Shown here one piece after another: positions 49,301 through 51,292 of a stretch of 64,000 nucleotides of DNA. The first letter of the stretch is position 1, and every line of letters begins with the position of its first letter. Source of the DNA: Symbiodinium natans. Taxonomy: Eukaryota > Sar > Dinophyceae > Suessiales > Symbiodiniaceae. The notes under the pieces were generated by a model. That model searched no databases. It had not been told where the DNA came from and was given only the letters and a program-made list of their open reading frames with translations. Where the stretch lies: positions 1,138,105-1,202,104 of the forward strand of contig CAJNDS010002313.1 of the NCBI GenBank assembly GCA_905221605.1, read 5' to 3'. The translations under genes were made by a program, and so were the position numbers.

Positions 49301-49740
49301 AACCCTCGGAGGATGAGTGCAGTCTGCAATGTCATATCATCGTCAAGGGTTTCGGTGTGAGACCTCCTGGAGAGCCCCGAGCCAGCGGTAGTTCACCCTA
49401 AACCCTAAACCCTAAACCCTAAACCCTAAACCCTAAACCCTAAACCCTATAACCCGTGGCAGCCCTGAATCGGCTGCAAGCTTGCCCTGAACGGCTCAAA
49501 ACAGCCCAAAAGCCTGATAAAATCAAGCCTCTGGGCCCCAAGCACCCTTAAACCCTAAACCCTAAACCCTAAACCCGAAACCCTAAACGCTAAACCCGAA
49601 ACCCTAAACCCTAAACCCTAAACCCGAAACCCTAAAGGAGAGTGCCTGGTTGAGGGTTATAGGGCGCAAGCATCCTGACCCCTGCTGCGGCGGAAGAGCT
49701 TGACAGCTTCGGAGGCATCAAGTAGCAGCACCGTAGGATG
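9119..49740 (-). CDS. gene A: voltage-gated cation channel with EF-hands, many exons
   Basis: Minus-strand gene assembled from islands between repeats. The supported part runs from 30082 to 9119. Domains in order: cytosolic segment (30.05 kb), S1 (28.5), S2-S3 (26.9), S4 with regularly spaced Arg/Lys (24.2), S4-S5 linker (22.2), S5 (20.7), extracellular turret (19.2), pore loop MGVSGGINW (18.8), post-S6 helix with a degenerate EF-hand (14.2), a second EF-hand (12.75-12.3) and a C-terminal helix (11.0-9.1). It looks like a single-domain six-segment channel of the ion-transport family, which would assemble as a tetramer in a membrane; the EF-hands would give calcium sensing. Junctions keep the reading phase with GT, GC or GA donors and AG acceptors. 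S6 was not found, so the gene may be broken there or the exon missed. Exons upstream of 30.1 kb are less certain. It is downstream of, and parallel to, related gene B. Confidence 0.85.
9184..9290. repeat. TTTAGGG tract next to the last gene A exon
   Basis: Five or more good units, then degenerate ones. It starts a few bases beyond the gene A exon at 9160, as seen for many exons here. Confidence 0.95.
9480..9605. mobile_element. family-7 repeat element
   Basis: Core words shared with copies near 8880, 20490, 25480, 29640, 33360, 43735 and 54290: CCTAGGAATAA, GGTGGCCCTTTTGGTTTCAAGG, GGCTTACA, GGGAATAAGGGCCTA and GGTCCTAGTAG. In this copy the ends are degenerate. Probably a non-autonomous transposable element; no coding capacity. 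Confidence 0.6.
9890..10080. repeat. TTTAGGG tract with variants
   Basis: Long run of units with inserted words (TATATAGGG, TTTAGTG, GGTGG) grading into TTTGGGG near 10080. Confidence 0.95.
10123..10154 (-). CDS. gene A 32-nt exon encoding (R)[10 protein letters not shown]
   Basis: Acceptor TGTCAG|GTTCAC, donor GTGGAG|GCTCGT (GC type). Joining to the 19-nt exon upstream gives ...[17 protein letters not shown], which aligns with LIRNQGKFQTFVE in gene B. Length (2+30 nt) fits the phases on both sides exactly. Confidence 0.8.
10586..10687. mobile_element. degenerate family-1 palindromic element
   Basis: CTACAAGGAGG...ACAAGGACC...AAGGATCCTAACTTAGG...TATAAGTCCCTTA...GGGGGCCCCTCCTTG. The left arm is diverged; the right arm is nearly intact. 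Confidence 0.75.
10840..10866. repeat. poly-C run
   Basis: An uninterrupted C run of about 20 bases within C-rich sequence. Assembly length here is unreliable. Confidence 0.9.
11031..11049 (-). CDS. gene A 19-nt microexon encoding DQTWLI(R)
   Basis: Acceptor CTGAG|GACCAG and donor CATTC|GAGACC (GA type). Exon sequence GACCAGACCTGGCTCATTC. It links LIH of the preceding exon to SHGKFQ of the next in the correct phase. Gene B carries the same peptide in a 29-nt exon with different boundaries. Confidence 0.8.
11083..11165. repeat. (TTTAGGG)n tract
   Basis: About eleven consecutive near-perfect units starting about 35 bp from the 19-nt microexon. Confidence 0.98.
11690..11845. repeat. TG/CTGTGC simple repeat
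   Basis: Runs of CTGTGC, (GT)n and (CG)n. Cys/Val-rich open frames across it are not genes. Confidence 0.95.
12245..12313 (-). CDS. gene A exon: end of EF-hand 2, [11 protein letters not shown]
   Basis: Acceptor AGTGAG|GAGTTT at 12313; donor CATCCAT|GCCTGC (GC) after 12245. Its 23 codons read [11 protein letters not shown] then [12 protein letters not shown], supplying the last Glu of the EF-hand loop begun in the upstream exon. The same peptide occurs in gene B ([20 protein letters not shown]), but B ends the exon earlier. Confidence 0.92.
12326..12460. repeat. G-run-rich tract
   Basis: About 130 bp of mostly G with T/A interruptions, starting about 15 bp beyond the EF-hand exon. On the coding strand of gene A it is a C-rich tract next to the acceptor. 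It may form quadruplexes on the plus strand. Confidence 0.9.
12722..12778 (-). CDS. gene A exon: EF-hand 2 loop, [19 protein letters not shown]
   Basis: Acceptor CTCGAG|GCGTGG, donor ATTGAG|GCTGCC (GC). Nineteen codons. The loop [11 protein letters not shown]+E has Asp at positions 1 and 3, Gly at 6, Val at 8 and Glu at 12 (first base of the next exon), so calcium binding is plausible, although position 5 is Gly. The equivalent exon in gene B has the same boundaries. Confidence 0.92.
13712..13778. repeat. TA/TATAC microsatellite
   Basis: Alternating (AT)n with ACATAT words. Short Tyr/Ile-rich frames through it are not genes. Confidence 0.95.
14054..14277 (-). CDS. gene A exon: post-S6 helix and degenerate EF-hand 1
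   Basis: Largest recognised exon, 224 nt. Acceptor GCAAAG|GAGTCT, donor TTGGGAT|GTGCCC (GT). It starts (G)[20 protein letters not shown], the end of S6 and following helix, continues [16 protein letters not shown] and ends [19 protein letters not shown] then DVWD. The EF-hand loop [12 protein letters not shown] has Gly at position 1 and Met at position 12, so it is unlikely to bind calcium normally. In gene B the same stretch is divided over four exons. Confidence 0.93.
14300..14930. other. intron-like sequence with two protein-like islands
   Basis: Mostly unassigned; one short telomere-like patch at about 14608-14650. Minus-strand islands at about 14560-14585 ([20 protein letters not shown]) and 14650-14705 ([13 protein letters not shown]) are open but do not match S6 or any expected channel part. 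The missing S6 exon of gene A should lie between here and 18.77 kb, but I could not identify it. Confidence 0.35.
15395..15500. repeat. (AT)n/ATAC microsatellite
   Basis: Palindromic TATATA/GTATAC words for about 100 bp, directly beside the first 260-bp direct repeat. Confidence 0.95.
15507..15768. repeat. about 260-bp direct repeat, copy 1
   Basis: Runs from GATGATATCGAGGCC to CCCGTAGTCTTCCTA and matches 16652-16908 closely, with substitutions and small indels. It contains GTGAAACATGTTTCTACCTG and TTGGAGAAAGCAGCTGTGCC in both copies. The two copies flank about 880 bp that hold a minus-strand reading frame. Confidence 0.92.
15871..16134 (-). CDS. downstream part of a hypothetical minus-strand gene
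   Basis: In the same frame as 16153-16602 but separated from it by two TAG codons inside a 7-bp tandem repeat (TAGTGCC repeated three times, 16120-16145). It reads [20 protein letters not shown], then [19 protein letters not shown], and ends FLHAAAWYN before the stop. The composition is protein-like and free of simple repeats. Expansion of the 7-bp repeat may have broken the gene, or the repeat lies in an intron. No family recognised. Confidence 0.45.
   Translation of the reverse strand: MPSAPSGPHSVLLPEWTKVLVWSEDGSLREIQELRLPSDFKALQLSVDYHNCLDLARGRSGKWVRSSVTYGLPLDSVRFLHAAAWYN
16153..16602 (-). CDS. hypothetical protein between direct repeats
   Basis: An open frame of about 150 codons, open further upstream to the edge of the direct repeat near 16650 and without an ATG ([20 protein letters not shown], then [35 protein letters not shown]). 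The C-terminal third is acidic and then Arg/Ser-rich. The middle looks folded. It is not part of the channel gene by sequence and carries no telomere-like repeats, so it may be a separate insertion, for example a retroposed gene. No family recognised. A possible spliced-leader relic lies about 110 bp upstream. Confidence 0.5.
   Translation of the reverse strand: MEVLDIVASSVCHWVKPAQVSTRVWDSIKWNRGGKERLIQKRRSVSSLVAEVGTSEAALLVKLRETMPRFFRDPGEDSEASEIPAGIHGVPDTSAIDPVPADAEEYITIAGGGDGEETAEPSSSFALARERSRSSSWRVRTPPSGPTSR
16652..16908. repeat. about 260-bp direct repeat, copy 2
   Basis: Second copy of 15507-15768. Another AT/ATAC microsatellite follows it at 16915-17025. The layout repeat - reading frame - repeat fits a tandem gene duplication with one copy truncated, or the terminal repeats of a small element. 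The ends do not show clear terminal inverted repeats. Confidence 0.92.
16709..16721 (-). other. possible relic of the dinoflagellate spliced leader
   Basis: On the minus strand this reads CATTTGGCTCAAG. The 3' end of the known dinoflagellate spliced leader is CCATTTTGGCTCAAG; the match is complete except for one missing T. The other direct repeat has CATTTGGCTCTAG at 15564-15576. The orientation and position (upstream of the minus-strand frame 16602-15871) fit a gene copied back from spliced mRNA. A 13-base match could also be chance. Confidence 0.4.
16915..17030. repeat. ATAC/ATGT microsatellite
   Basis: About 110 bp of CATATATGTATAC-type repeats followed by a short G run. Confidence 0.95.
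17040..17955. other. unassigned region without telomere-like repeats
   Basis: Overlapping short frames on both strands, none recognised. Some mild self-similarity (for example GGCCTGG...GGCTATACGAGCACGAATGAGACC) but no gene or element could be supported. It lies in the region where the S6 exon of gene A is expected. Confidence 0.4.
17960..18160. repeat. long imperfect inverted repeat (hairpin)
   Basis: The arm at about 17963-18030 (AAAGCCGTCACAAGTGCACAAAAGGCC...CAGACACGAGAGCTTCAATTGA) is the imperfect complement of about 18080-18150 (TCAACTGAACCTCTCGTGTCTG...CTTTCGTGCACCTGAGACGGCTTTG). The loop is about 50 bp. It may be a degenerate foldback element. Confidence 0.8.
18222..18350. mobile_element. 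family-2 palindromic element, extended arms
   Basis: Nearly perfect inverted repeat: AGTGTGGCACACTTTGGGAT...ACTGACAGTCCTTA on the left against TAAGGACTGTCAGTA...GAACATCCCAATGTGTGTC on the right, with a middle that carries a GGGGGGTACT word. Other copies: 34495, 44168, 46235 and 55942. No coding capacity. Probably a MITE. Confidence 0.88.
18565..18581 (-). CDS. candidate gene A exon after the pore loop
   Basis: Acceptor CCGCAG|GTGATT at 18581. In phase 0 it would continue [13 protein letters not shown]. The 3' boundary is a guess at AAAT|GCC (GC donor). There is no gene B counterpart in the window to check it, so this is tentative. Confidence 0.3.
18775..18826 (-). CDS. gene A exon: pore loop [17 protein letters not shown]
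   Basis: 52 nt, 17 codons. Acceptor CTCAG|TACTAT, the only supported acceptor here not followed by G; donor TGCGAG|GCGCGC (GC). The peptide resembles the pore helix and selectivity filter of single-domain cation channels (LSLF..VSGG.NW). The filter lacks an acidic residue before INW, so selectivity cannot be predicted. Confidence 0.87.
19145..19253 (-). CDS. gene A exon: S5-pore turret
   Basis: 109 nt. Acceptor TTTCAG|GGTTGT; donor TACCA|GATGCT (GA). Reads [19 protein letters not shown] and then [16 protein letters not shown], an acidic extracellular turret ending in the aromatic run that precedes the pore helix in this family. It joins the pore exon as SLYH|TMLSLF. Confidence 0.85.
19300..19375. 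repeat. (CCCTAAA)n tract
   Basis: About ten units with occasional losses, starting about 45 bp beyond the turret exon. Confidence 0.97.
20098..20255. repeat. AT microsatellite, T run and G run
   Basis: TATATACATATGTATA words, then a run of about 18 T and about 10 G at 20229-20252. The sequence around it (CTACTATTTGTTTAGGACCCCC...GGTTCTTAAGCAAGTAGTAGG, 20081-20270) resembles the family-5 palindromic element with an inserted microsatellite. Confidence 0.8.
20714..20778 (-). CDS. gene A exon: S5 transmembrane helix
   Basis: 65 nt. Acceptor CCCAAG|GTTGAA; donor GCAACCT|GACAGG (GA). Encodes [19 protein letters not shown] plus AT, a hydrophobic helix starting with the LKSL.WA motif typical of S5. 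Joined upstream it reads [15 protein letters not shown]. The GA donor is chosen because it keeps the phase into the turret exon. Confidence 0.9.
20788..20920. repeat. TTTAGGG/TTTTAGGG tract
   Basis: Units with an extra T (TTTTAGGG) alternate with normal ones, beginning 10 bp beyond the S5 exon. Confidence 0.95.
21217..21260. repeat. (CATA)n microsatellite
   Basis: Ten or so CATA units. Tyr/Val/Cys-rich frames across it are not genes. Confidence 0.95.
22200..22238 (-). CDS. gene A exon: S4-S5 linker [13 protein letters not shown]
   Basis: 39 nt. Acceptor CTCAG|GATGGC; donor GATAC|GCGCCT (GC). The motif [10 protein letters not shown] is the classic S4-S5 linker of this channel group. The incoming phase needs two bases from an upstream exon, consistent with the candidate at 22977-22993. 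Confidence 0.88.
22977..22993 (-). CDS. candidate gene A 17-nt microexon in S4
   Basis: Acceptor CGTAAG|GTCCGA, donor CGGCT|GTACGG (GT). It would read VVK|VRGCR(L)|MAFRTL and fits the phases on both sides, but the result is two residues or so shorter than I would expect between S4 and the linker. Another exon may be the true one. Confidence 0.4.
24171..24246 (-). CDS. gene A exon: S4 voltage sensor
   Basis: 76 nt. Acceptor CCTAAG|GAATGA; donor GTGAAG|GTACCC (GT). Reads [19 protein letters not shown] followed by ITRVVK, with positive residues at every third position (R, R, R, K). This is the hallmark of a voltage-sensing S4 and is the strongest single indication that the gene is a voltage-gated channel. 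Confidence 0.93.
24252..24420. repeat. TTTAGGG tract
   Basis: About twenty units with variants, starting 5 bp from the S4 exon acceptor side. In the coding direction of gene A this is a CCCTAAA array immediately before the CCTAAG acceptor, so the repeat itself forms the intron end. Confidence 0.97.
24553..24720. repeat. CCCTAAA tract with a CCCTGAA block
   Basis: About 23 units; the middle third is homogenised as CCCTGAA (eight or so in a row), which shows local spread of a variant unit. Confidence 0.97.
25658..25782. mobile_element. family-1 palindromic element, reference copy
   Basis: 125 bp, TACAAGGAGGGG at the left and CCCCTCCTTGTA at the right, with internal arms TATAAGGACCCTAAATTGG and AAGGATCCTAACTTAGG and TATAAGTCCCTTA. 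Full or partial copies at 8135, 10586, 31056, 31425, 31965, 34983, 38203, 45446, 52735, 54468 and 54912. No coding capacity; MITE-like. Confidence 0.9.
25925..26015. mobile_element. family-3 element (short copy)
   Basis: GGATCCCCCAATAGT...CCCAAATAGTAGGATTCCCTCATAATAAGGACCCCAA...GGCACCCCTAGTTACGAAACCCCC. Related copies at 28790, 29390, 45714, 46737, 53706, 55210 and 63670. Confidence 0.75.
26107..26211. mobile_element. family-5 palindromic element
   Basis: ACTACTTGCTTAAGAACCCC at the left and GGGGTTCTTCAGCAAATAGTAG at the right; related copies at about 24040 and 59494. Palindromic, about 105 bp, no coding capacity. Confidence 0.85.
26340..26660. other. unassigned island between elements
   Basis: A non-repetitive stretch with overlapping open frames on both strands (minus 26354-26593, plus 26373-26603). 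The minus frame [13 protein letters not shown] looks weakly protein-like. It lies in the intron of gene A between S2-S3 and S4 by order. No gene supported. Confidence 0.3.
26807..26992 (-). CDS. gene A exon: S2 and S3 helices
   Basis: 186 nt. Acceptor TATAAG|GATTGG; the donor is placed at TTCCC|GTTGAC (GT) because it fits the phase, though ACG|GC-type alternatives exist nearby. Reads [20 protein letters not shown], then [19 protein letters not shown] and [11 protein letters not shown]2 contains the Glu of VELLLRI and S3 contains NLLDVFVV with the conserved Asp that pairs with S4 charges. Confidence 0.93.
27060..27175. mobile_element. family-4 palindromic element (degenerate)
   Basis: TATACTTTGGACCTCCAAG...GGGAAGCCCTTTAAGGCCAAAG...AAGTATACACTATA...GGTACGTGGACCC. 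Better copies are at 51293 and 58336. Confidence 0.65.
28262..28305. repeat. T run and G run
   Basis: TTTTTTTT followed by G runs broken by single T or A. Simple sequence. Confidence 0.9.
28448..28538 (-). CDS. gene A exon: S1 helix
   Basis: 91 nt. Acceptor ATCCCAG|GGGTAG; donor GTTCA|GCCACC (GC). Reads [19 protein letters not shown] then [11 protein letters not shown], an S1 helix preceded by the amphipathic RSPLFD segment. Joined downstream it reads [25 protein letters not shown] tracts lie within 20 bp on both sides. Confidence 0.93.
29388..29467. mobile_element. family-3 element
   Basis: CCCCAAATAGTAGGATTGCCGTATAATAAGGACCCCAATAAGG...CCCCTAATTTCGGAAACCCCC. Confidence 0.75.
29928..29983. 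repeat. (TTTAGGG)n tract
   Basis: Seven to eight perfect units next to the 30.05 kb exon. Confidence 0.97.
30024..30082 (-). CDS. gene A exon: cytosolic segment just before S1
   Basis: 59 nt. Acceptor CCCAAG|GGAGGT; donor GAAT|GCGCTT (GC). Reads [19 protein letters not shown] and joins S1 as SRIE(W)|VENLVRSP with the phase kept. Charged helical sequence before S1 is usual in these channels. The next exon upstream is uncertain. Confidence 0.7.
30087..30165. repeat. (TTTAGGG)n tract
   Basis: About eleven near-perfect units starting 5 bp from the exon at 30082; on the coding strand it ends ...CCCTAAACCCAAG|, so the intron end is made of the repeat. Confidence 0.97.
31056..31194. mobile_element. 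family-1 palindromic element
   Basis: Full copy, TACAAGGAGGGGCCC to GGGCCCCTCCTTGTA, with a short duplication in the left half (GTAAAGGGATTAAAGGGAC). Confidence 0.9.
31325..31420 (-). other. candidate gene A N-terminal exon
   Basis: Unbroken minus-strand frame [20 protein letters not shown] and [20 protein letters not shown] possible acceptor CACAG|GCACTT and a donor CTCGC|GCTACA would join it in phase to the exon at 30082. Not confirmed by a gene B match. Confidence 0.4.
31425..31555. mobile_element. family-1 element, left arm diverged
   Basis: CCAAGGAGGC...CCCCCCTTGTTATAAGTAGAGTTGTAAGGACCC...GGTCCTAACTTAGG...GGGGGCCCCCTCCTTGTA, directly next to the candidate exon. Confidence 0.8.
31965..32088. 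mobile_element. family-1 palindromic element
   Basis: Full copy, TACAAGGAGGGGCCCCC to GGGGGGCCCCTCCTTGTA, about 124 bp. Confidence 0.92.
32198..32265. repeat. (TTTAGGG)n tract
   Basis: About nine perfect units. Confidence 0.98.
32380..32495. mobile_element. family-10 palindromic element
   Basis: TGCTGAGTTCATAACACCC...GTGTACACTTTCAGTTCTATAGGGG...GTATCCCAAAAAGTGTAAAG...TCAGCTACTCAGTTCTGAG. Second copy at 35648-35775, where a telomere-like word interrupts the left arm. Confidence 0.75.
32850..33060. other. unassigned island, possibly exonic
   Basis: Non-repetitive, GC-richer. On the minus strand one frame reads [20 protein letters not shown] and another, longer frame ends [20 protein letters not shown]. 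Neither can be assigned. It may hold an exon of the gene A N-terminus. Confidence 0.3.
33195..33285 (-). other. candidate gene A N-terminal exon
   Basis: Minus-strand frame [20 protein letters not shown] then [10 protein letters not shown], between CCCTAAA tracts on both sides. Polar, Pro/Ser/Arg-rich as expected of a cytosolic linker. No independent support. Confidence 0.4.
34115..34200 (-). other. candidate gene A N-terminal exon
   Basis: Minus-strand frame [20 protein letters not shown] then SPGDAGL, bounded by telomere-like tracts. Ser-rich cytosolic composition. Confidence 0.35.
34495..34600. mobile_element. family-2 palindromic element
   Basis: GGTTGGGATGTTTCACCCTC...CTAACAGTCCTTGATCGGG at the left against CCTGTTAGTCTAAGGGGGAAC at the right. 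Confidence 0.8.
34612..34712 (-). other. candidate gene A N-terminal exon
   Basis: Minus-strand frame [20 protein letters not shown] then [13 protein letters not shown], with no simple repeat and balanced composition. Among the N-terminal candidates it is one of the most protein-like. Confidence 0.45.
34983..35113. mobile_element. family-1 element, diverged left arm
   Basis: TACGAGGAGGC...CCCCCTAGTTCTCAGTAG...TTGGGTTCTAAGGATCC...GGGGTCCCCTCCTTGTA. Confidence 0.8.
35404..35632. repeat. palindrome with telomere-like arms of opposite orientation
   Basis: A CCCTAAA tract (35412-35462), then AACAAACCCAGGATG, a centre of about 65 bp, then CATCCTGGGTTTGTT and a TTTAGGG tract (35556-35630). The whole block is an inverted repeat in which telomere-like arrays form the outer arms. 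Confidence 0.85.
36596..36740. mobile_element. family-8 element with AT microsatellite
   Basis: TAGTAGGGAATGAGGGAATGAGGGCCC(TATA)n...CCTTTAAGGG, followed by GGGCCCATATGAAGGGACC. The first part matches 60839-60935. Confidence 0.65.
36825..36890. repeat. G run and C run 35 bp apart
   Basis: GGGGGGGGGGGG at about 36821 and CCCCCCCCCCCCCCCCC at about 36870. Could pair as a hairpin; lengths are likely unstable. Confidence 0.85.
36905..37240. other. unassigned non-repetitive island
   Basis: Overlapping frames on both strands (minus 36909-37238 and plus 36961-37143). The minus frame contains [20 protein letters not shown]. No domain recognised and no splice-phase test available. Confidence 0.3.
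37470..37560 (-). other. candidate gene A exon: coiled-coil segment
   Basis: Minus-strand frame [20 protein letters not shown] then [14 protein letters not shown]. Leu/hydrophobic spacing suggests a short coiled coil. N-terminal coiled coils are common in dinoflagellate channels of this type. Boundaries not fixed. Confidence 0.45.
37880..38042. repeat. TTTAGGG/TTTTGGG variant tract
   Basis: Begins as GGGTTTTGGG units and passes into TTTAGGG with GCTTAGGG variants. Confidence 0.95.
38153..38334. mobile_element. family-1 element beside a dispersed 50-bp repeat
   Basis: 38153-38204 (TACAGATATGTAGACATACATGAGG...AACTATGAAAATAC) matches 41583-41632. It is followed directly by a family-1 element (TACAAGGAGGGCCCC to AGCCCCTCCTTGTA, 38203-38334). 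Confidence 0.8.
38765..38855 (-). other. candidate gene A N-terminal exon
   Basis: Minus-strand frame [20 protein letters not shown] then [10 protein letters not shown] between telomere-like tracts on both sides. Acidic, low-hydrophobicity, as in a cytosolic N-terminus. Confidence 0.4.
39200..39500 (-). other. candidate exon split by a telomere-like insertion
   Basis: On the minus strand the sequence before the insert reads [13 protein letters not shown] and the sequence after it reads [15 protein letters not shown]. Removing one copy of the 34-bp duplication and the insert restores [17 protein letters not shown] without a stop. The AG|GC inside the duplication gives an acceptor in one copy and a GC donor in the other. 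Probably an N-terminal exon of gene A. Confidence 0.5.
39293..39446. repeat. telomere-like insertion with 34-bp direct duplication
   Basis: 39293-39326 and 39413-39446 are identical over 34 bp (CACTCGAGCCTGG... to ...GTCCGCCCCAG). Between them lie 86 bp of CCCTAAA and mostly CCCTCAA units (39327-39412). This has the form of an insertion with target-site duplication. Confidence 0.9.
40090..40232. repeat. two G-runs
   Basis: About 28 consecutive G at 40091-40118, and a second G-rich run at 40200-40222. Gly-rich and Pro-rich frames through them are artefacts. Confidence 0.92.
40300..40392. repeat. (GTATAT)n microsatellite
   Basis: TGTGTATA and GTATAT units. Confidence 0.95.
40470..41260. other. 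mixed: telomere-like tracts and an unassigned island
   Basis: CCCTAAA tracts at 40455-40490 and 40620-40705. From 40710 to 41260 no repeat dominates. A minus frame at 41000-41220 ([20 protein letters not shown], then [19 protein letters not shown]) is moderately protein-like, but the family is unknown. Confidence 0.35.
41480..41580. repeat. (GTAT)n microsatellite with TCTG and GTAC words
   Basis: TATGTATGTCTGTCTG...GTACGTACGTACGTATG. Tyr/Thr/His-rich frames across it are artefacts. Confidence 0.95.
41725..41815 (-). other. candidate gene A N-terminal exon
   Basis: Minus-strand frame [20 protein letters not shown] then [13 protein letters not shown] between telomere-like tracts. Polar, helix-forming composition. 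Confidence 0.4.
42895..43030. repeat. (TTTAGGG)n tract
   Basis: About eighteen units, mostly perfect, with one TTTTAGG and final TTAGGGG variants. Confidence 0.98.
43322..43390 (-). other. candidate gene A N-terminal exon
   Basis: Minus-strand frame [20 protein letters not shown] then LVG between telomere-like tracts. The pattern suggests an amphipathic helix. Confidence 0.42.
43595..43622. repeat. T run followed by G run
   Basis: About 17 T then about 11 G. The same arrangement occurs at 20229-20252 inside related sequence. Confidence 0.9.
44168..44322. mobile_element. family-2 element interrupted by telomere-like repeats
   Basis: Left arm GGTATGCTCCCCCTTGTCCTAGCAGTC and right arm GGACTGTTAGTATAAGGAGCCC are separated by about 70 bp of CCCTAAA units in place of the usual middle. 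The element is therefore older than the tract, or they moved together. Confidence 0.8.
44800..44900. mobile_element. family-4 palindromic element
   Basis: GTGTCCATGTACCTATTTT...ACTTGGGCCCCAAATACCC...AAGTATTCCCTATTTAGGTACATGGACCCTC. Confidence 0.75.
45093..45305. repeat. 212-bp G-tract with regular C interruptions
   Basis: Almost pure G broken mostly by single C, with rare T or A. Gly/Ala-rich coding frames across it are artefacts. Very strong quadruplex potential on the plus strand. It interrupts a family-like unique sequence; flanks ACAGGGTGTTGG and GGTACTAGAGC. Confidence 0.95.
45446..45570. mobile_element. family-1 palindromic element
   Basis: TACAAGGAGGGGCCCCC to GGGGGGCCCCTCCCTGTA; one mismatch in the right end. 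Confidence 0.9.
45714..45920. mobile_element. family-3 element (double)
   Basis: GGGGGGGTTTCCGAAGTTAGGG...GTCCTTATTATCAAGG...AATCCTATTCTGTGG..., then the inverse CCCAAATAGCAGGATTCCC...AAGGACCCCAACAGG...CCCCAACTTCGGCAACCCCC. Full-length palindrome of about 200 bp. Confidence 0.85.
46235..46334. mobile_element. family-2 palindromic element
   Basis: GTTGGGATGTCCCCCCTTCGTCC to AGAAGGGGGAACATCCCAAG. Confidence 0.85.
46493..46646. mobile_element. family-9 palindromic element with internal tandem repeat
   Basis: Termini AGAGACTCCAAAACCCC and GGGGTTTTGGAGTCTCT are perfect inverted repeats. The interior holds two about 50-bp direct copies of AAGGAATATNCCTTAAATCAT...GGGTTCCTAGTAATTATACTTT. Confidence 0.9.
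46737..46972. mobile_element. family-3 elements, two in a row
   Basis: Two partial copies with CAAATAGTAGGATTCCC...CCCCCTATTTCCAGAAACCCCC and a second CCCCTAATTTCGTCAACCCCC end. Confidence 0.7.
47322..47444. mobile_element. family-6 palindromic element
   Basis: GGGGATAGGATTAGGGGGGACCCTT...GAATAAGGTCCTTGTG...GGTTAAGAAGGGGTTCCC...AAGGGTCCCCCTTATCCTACC. Second copy at 61037-61160. Confidence 0.85.
47455..47943 (+). CDS. hypothetical plus-strand reading frame, unsupported
   Basis: About 162 codons ([20 protein letters not shown], then [20 protein letters not shown], later Cys/Leu/Arg-rich). It begins directly after a family-6 element and lies in a stretch (47.45-48.4 kb) free of telomere-like repeats. 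Another frame of similar length overlaps on plus 47375-47650. No family recognised; it runs against the direction of the channel genes. Confidence 0.25.
   Translation: MWRLSQLPLEEGQAAVSENIVNVYQIHPSPSRLLALQGLGLFYGNCMHPAPTSPSPKSVEGLSDMSKQTPAPTPNRSLLLVAMSAQEPCATITYRASSQRKEVFSCAVYLKPLCSARRDALPVSLFVARRTAQYFPLCLLREGCMLLCCSAAWALLRQLSYG
48615..48782. repeat. minisatellite, unit GGTATGTTTCG(G/C/A)G
   Basis: About ten units of 11-12 bp in two blocks (48625-48685 and 48715-48780) separated by 35 bp of unique sequence. Variants are GTTTCG and GTTACG. Confidence 0.92.
49685..49740 (-). other. most upstream candidate exon of gene A
   Basis: Minus-strand frame [20 protein letters not shown] between repeats. 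If it belongs to gene A, the gene spans about 40 kb. It could also belong to the end of gene B or be non-coding. Confidence 0.3.
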
Positions 49741-50267
49741 GTAGGGGTTTAGGGTTTAGGGTTTAGGGTTTAGGGTTTAGGGTTTAGGGGTAGGACGTAA
49801 AACCTATGAGGTTGCAGCTGTCCTGGTTCACAGTGTTGGGGAGCCCTTTACAAGATTGCTAGGTAACCTGCCGCAAAACCAGGTTTAAATATTCAGGATC
49901 GGGTTTAGGTTCCCCTTATAAACCCTCATCAACCATGAAACCCTAAGCCTAAAGCCCTGAGACCCAAATTTTCCCAACAATTCAACTCCTAACCGATGTA
50001 AACCTGCCAGTGACGGACGACGAGCCAAGAAGCTTTAAGTTTTGCCTCCATCTGTTCATGATCTTCGGTCTTCTTCCTGCCACGTACAGAGTCCTGTGCA
50101 AGATGAGGGGAGCCCTAGATCCCTACACCCATAAACCCTATAAACCCTATAAAACCTTAAACCCCCTGAACCTCCAAACCCTAAACCCTTGCAGAGCCCC
50201 CCCAAAAACCCTAAACTCCTAAACCCTTTCGGATTCCAAGCTGCGCGCTGATTACCAGCAACTGGGG

Positions 50268-50440
50268 CTGAACCCTATATATACATATATGCATATATAC
50301 ATATATATATATAGTATACACCCTAAACCCTAAACCCTAAACCCTAAACCCTAAACCCTAAACCCTAAACCCTAAACCCTAAACCCTAAACCCTAAACCT
50401 TCAATGCTATGTATATATATATATATATATGTATATACTC
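50268..50440. repeat. CCCTAAA tract between two AT microsatellites
   Basis: TATATACATATATGCATA at 50278-50312, about eleven CCCTAAA units at 50320-50398, then (AT)n at 50409-50436. Confidence 0.95.
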
Positions 50441-50552
50441 TTTACTGTAAGGTATTGTATAGGCTGCCTCATTACCCCACTCCCTACTAAGAACCAGCCA
50501 AGAAACTGCTAGGTTTCAGGCCCCGAGTTGGCGCACATCAAACCATCGTTTG

Positions 50553-50725
50553 GGTTTAGGGTTTAGGGTTTAGGGTTTAGGGTTTAGGGTTTAGGGTTAG
50601 GGTTTAGGGTTTAGGGTTTAGGGTTTAGGGTTTAGGGTTTAGGGTTTAGGGTTTAGGGTTTAGGGTTTAGGGTTTAGGGTTTAGGGTTTAGGGTTTAGGG
50701 TTTAGGGTTTAGGGTTTAGGGTTGT
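50553..50725. repeat. (TTTAGGG)n tract, about 170 bp
   Basis: The longest nearly perfect array in the window, about 24 units with one TTAGGG loss. Confidence 0.98.
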
Positions 50726-51292
50726 TGAACCACAGGGGCGGGCCATTTTGAGGACATGGACCCGAGACGCTACAGGTCTTCCACAGGTACTTGTTTCCTT
50801 TGAACTGGGCTTGGCCAGACTTGGCAGAAAGTCATTAAAACGTACGATCATCCACGATGCGCGCGCACTTCTGAGACCCTAAACCCGAACCCTAAACCCT
50901 ATAGACCACACCGATAACCTCGGAACCCCGGAACGCGTAAGCCCCGGACTTCAAGGCTCAACTTGCAAAACTTTGTCACCCTCAAGTGTCCCTGTTTAGG
51001 GTTTAGGGTTTAGGATTTAGGGTTTAGGGTTTAGGATGTAGGGTTTAGGGTCCTATATACGGTTTTTTGGGTTGAGGATTTCGGGTTTAGACTACTATAT
51101 GGGGAGCCCTTTGAAGGCCCAAGTATCTACTAGTTATACCCTGGGCTCCAAGTATACGAATAGTACCTACTTTGGGCTACCTGGAGCCTTAGGGATAGAA
51201 TAGACGGGAAAATGTATGTGTAGTCCCTACCTTGGAAGAAACCCTGGAGAAAGAAAATGTATGTACGTTTTAGGCAGAAGACGCCATCTCTG

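Noticed and set aside
50553-50725. Telomere-like array taken as a chromosome end
   Set aside because: Unique sequence, exons and tracts of both orientations continue on both sides for many kilobases, so these are interstitial repeats.
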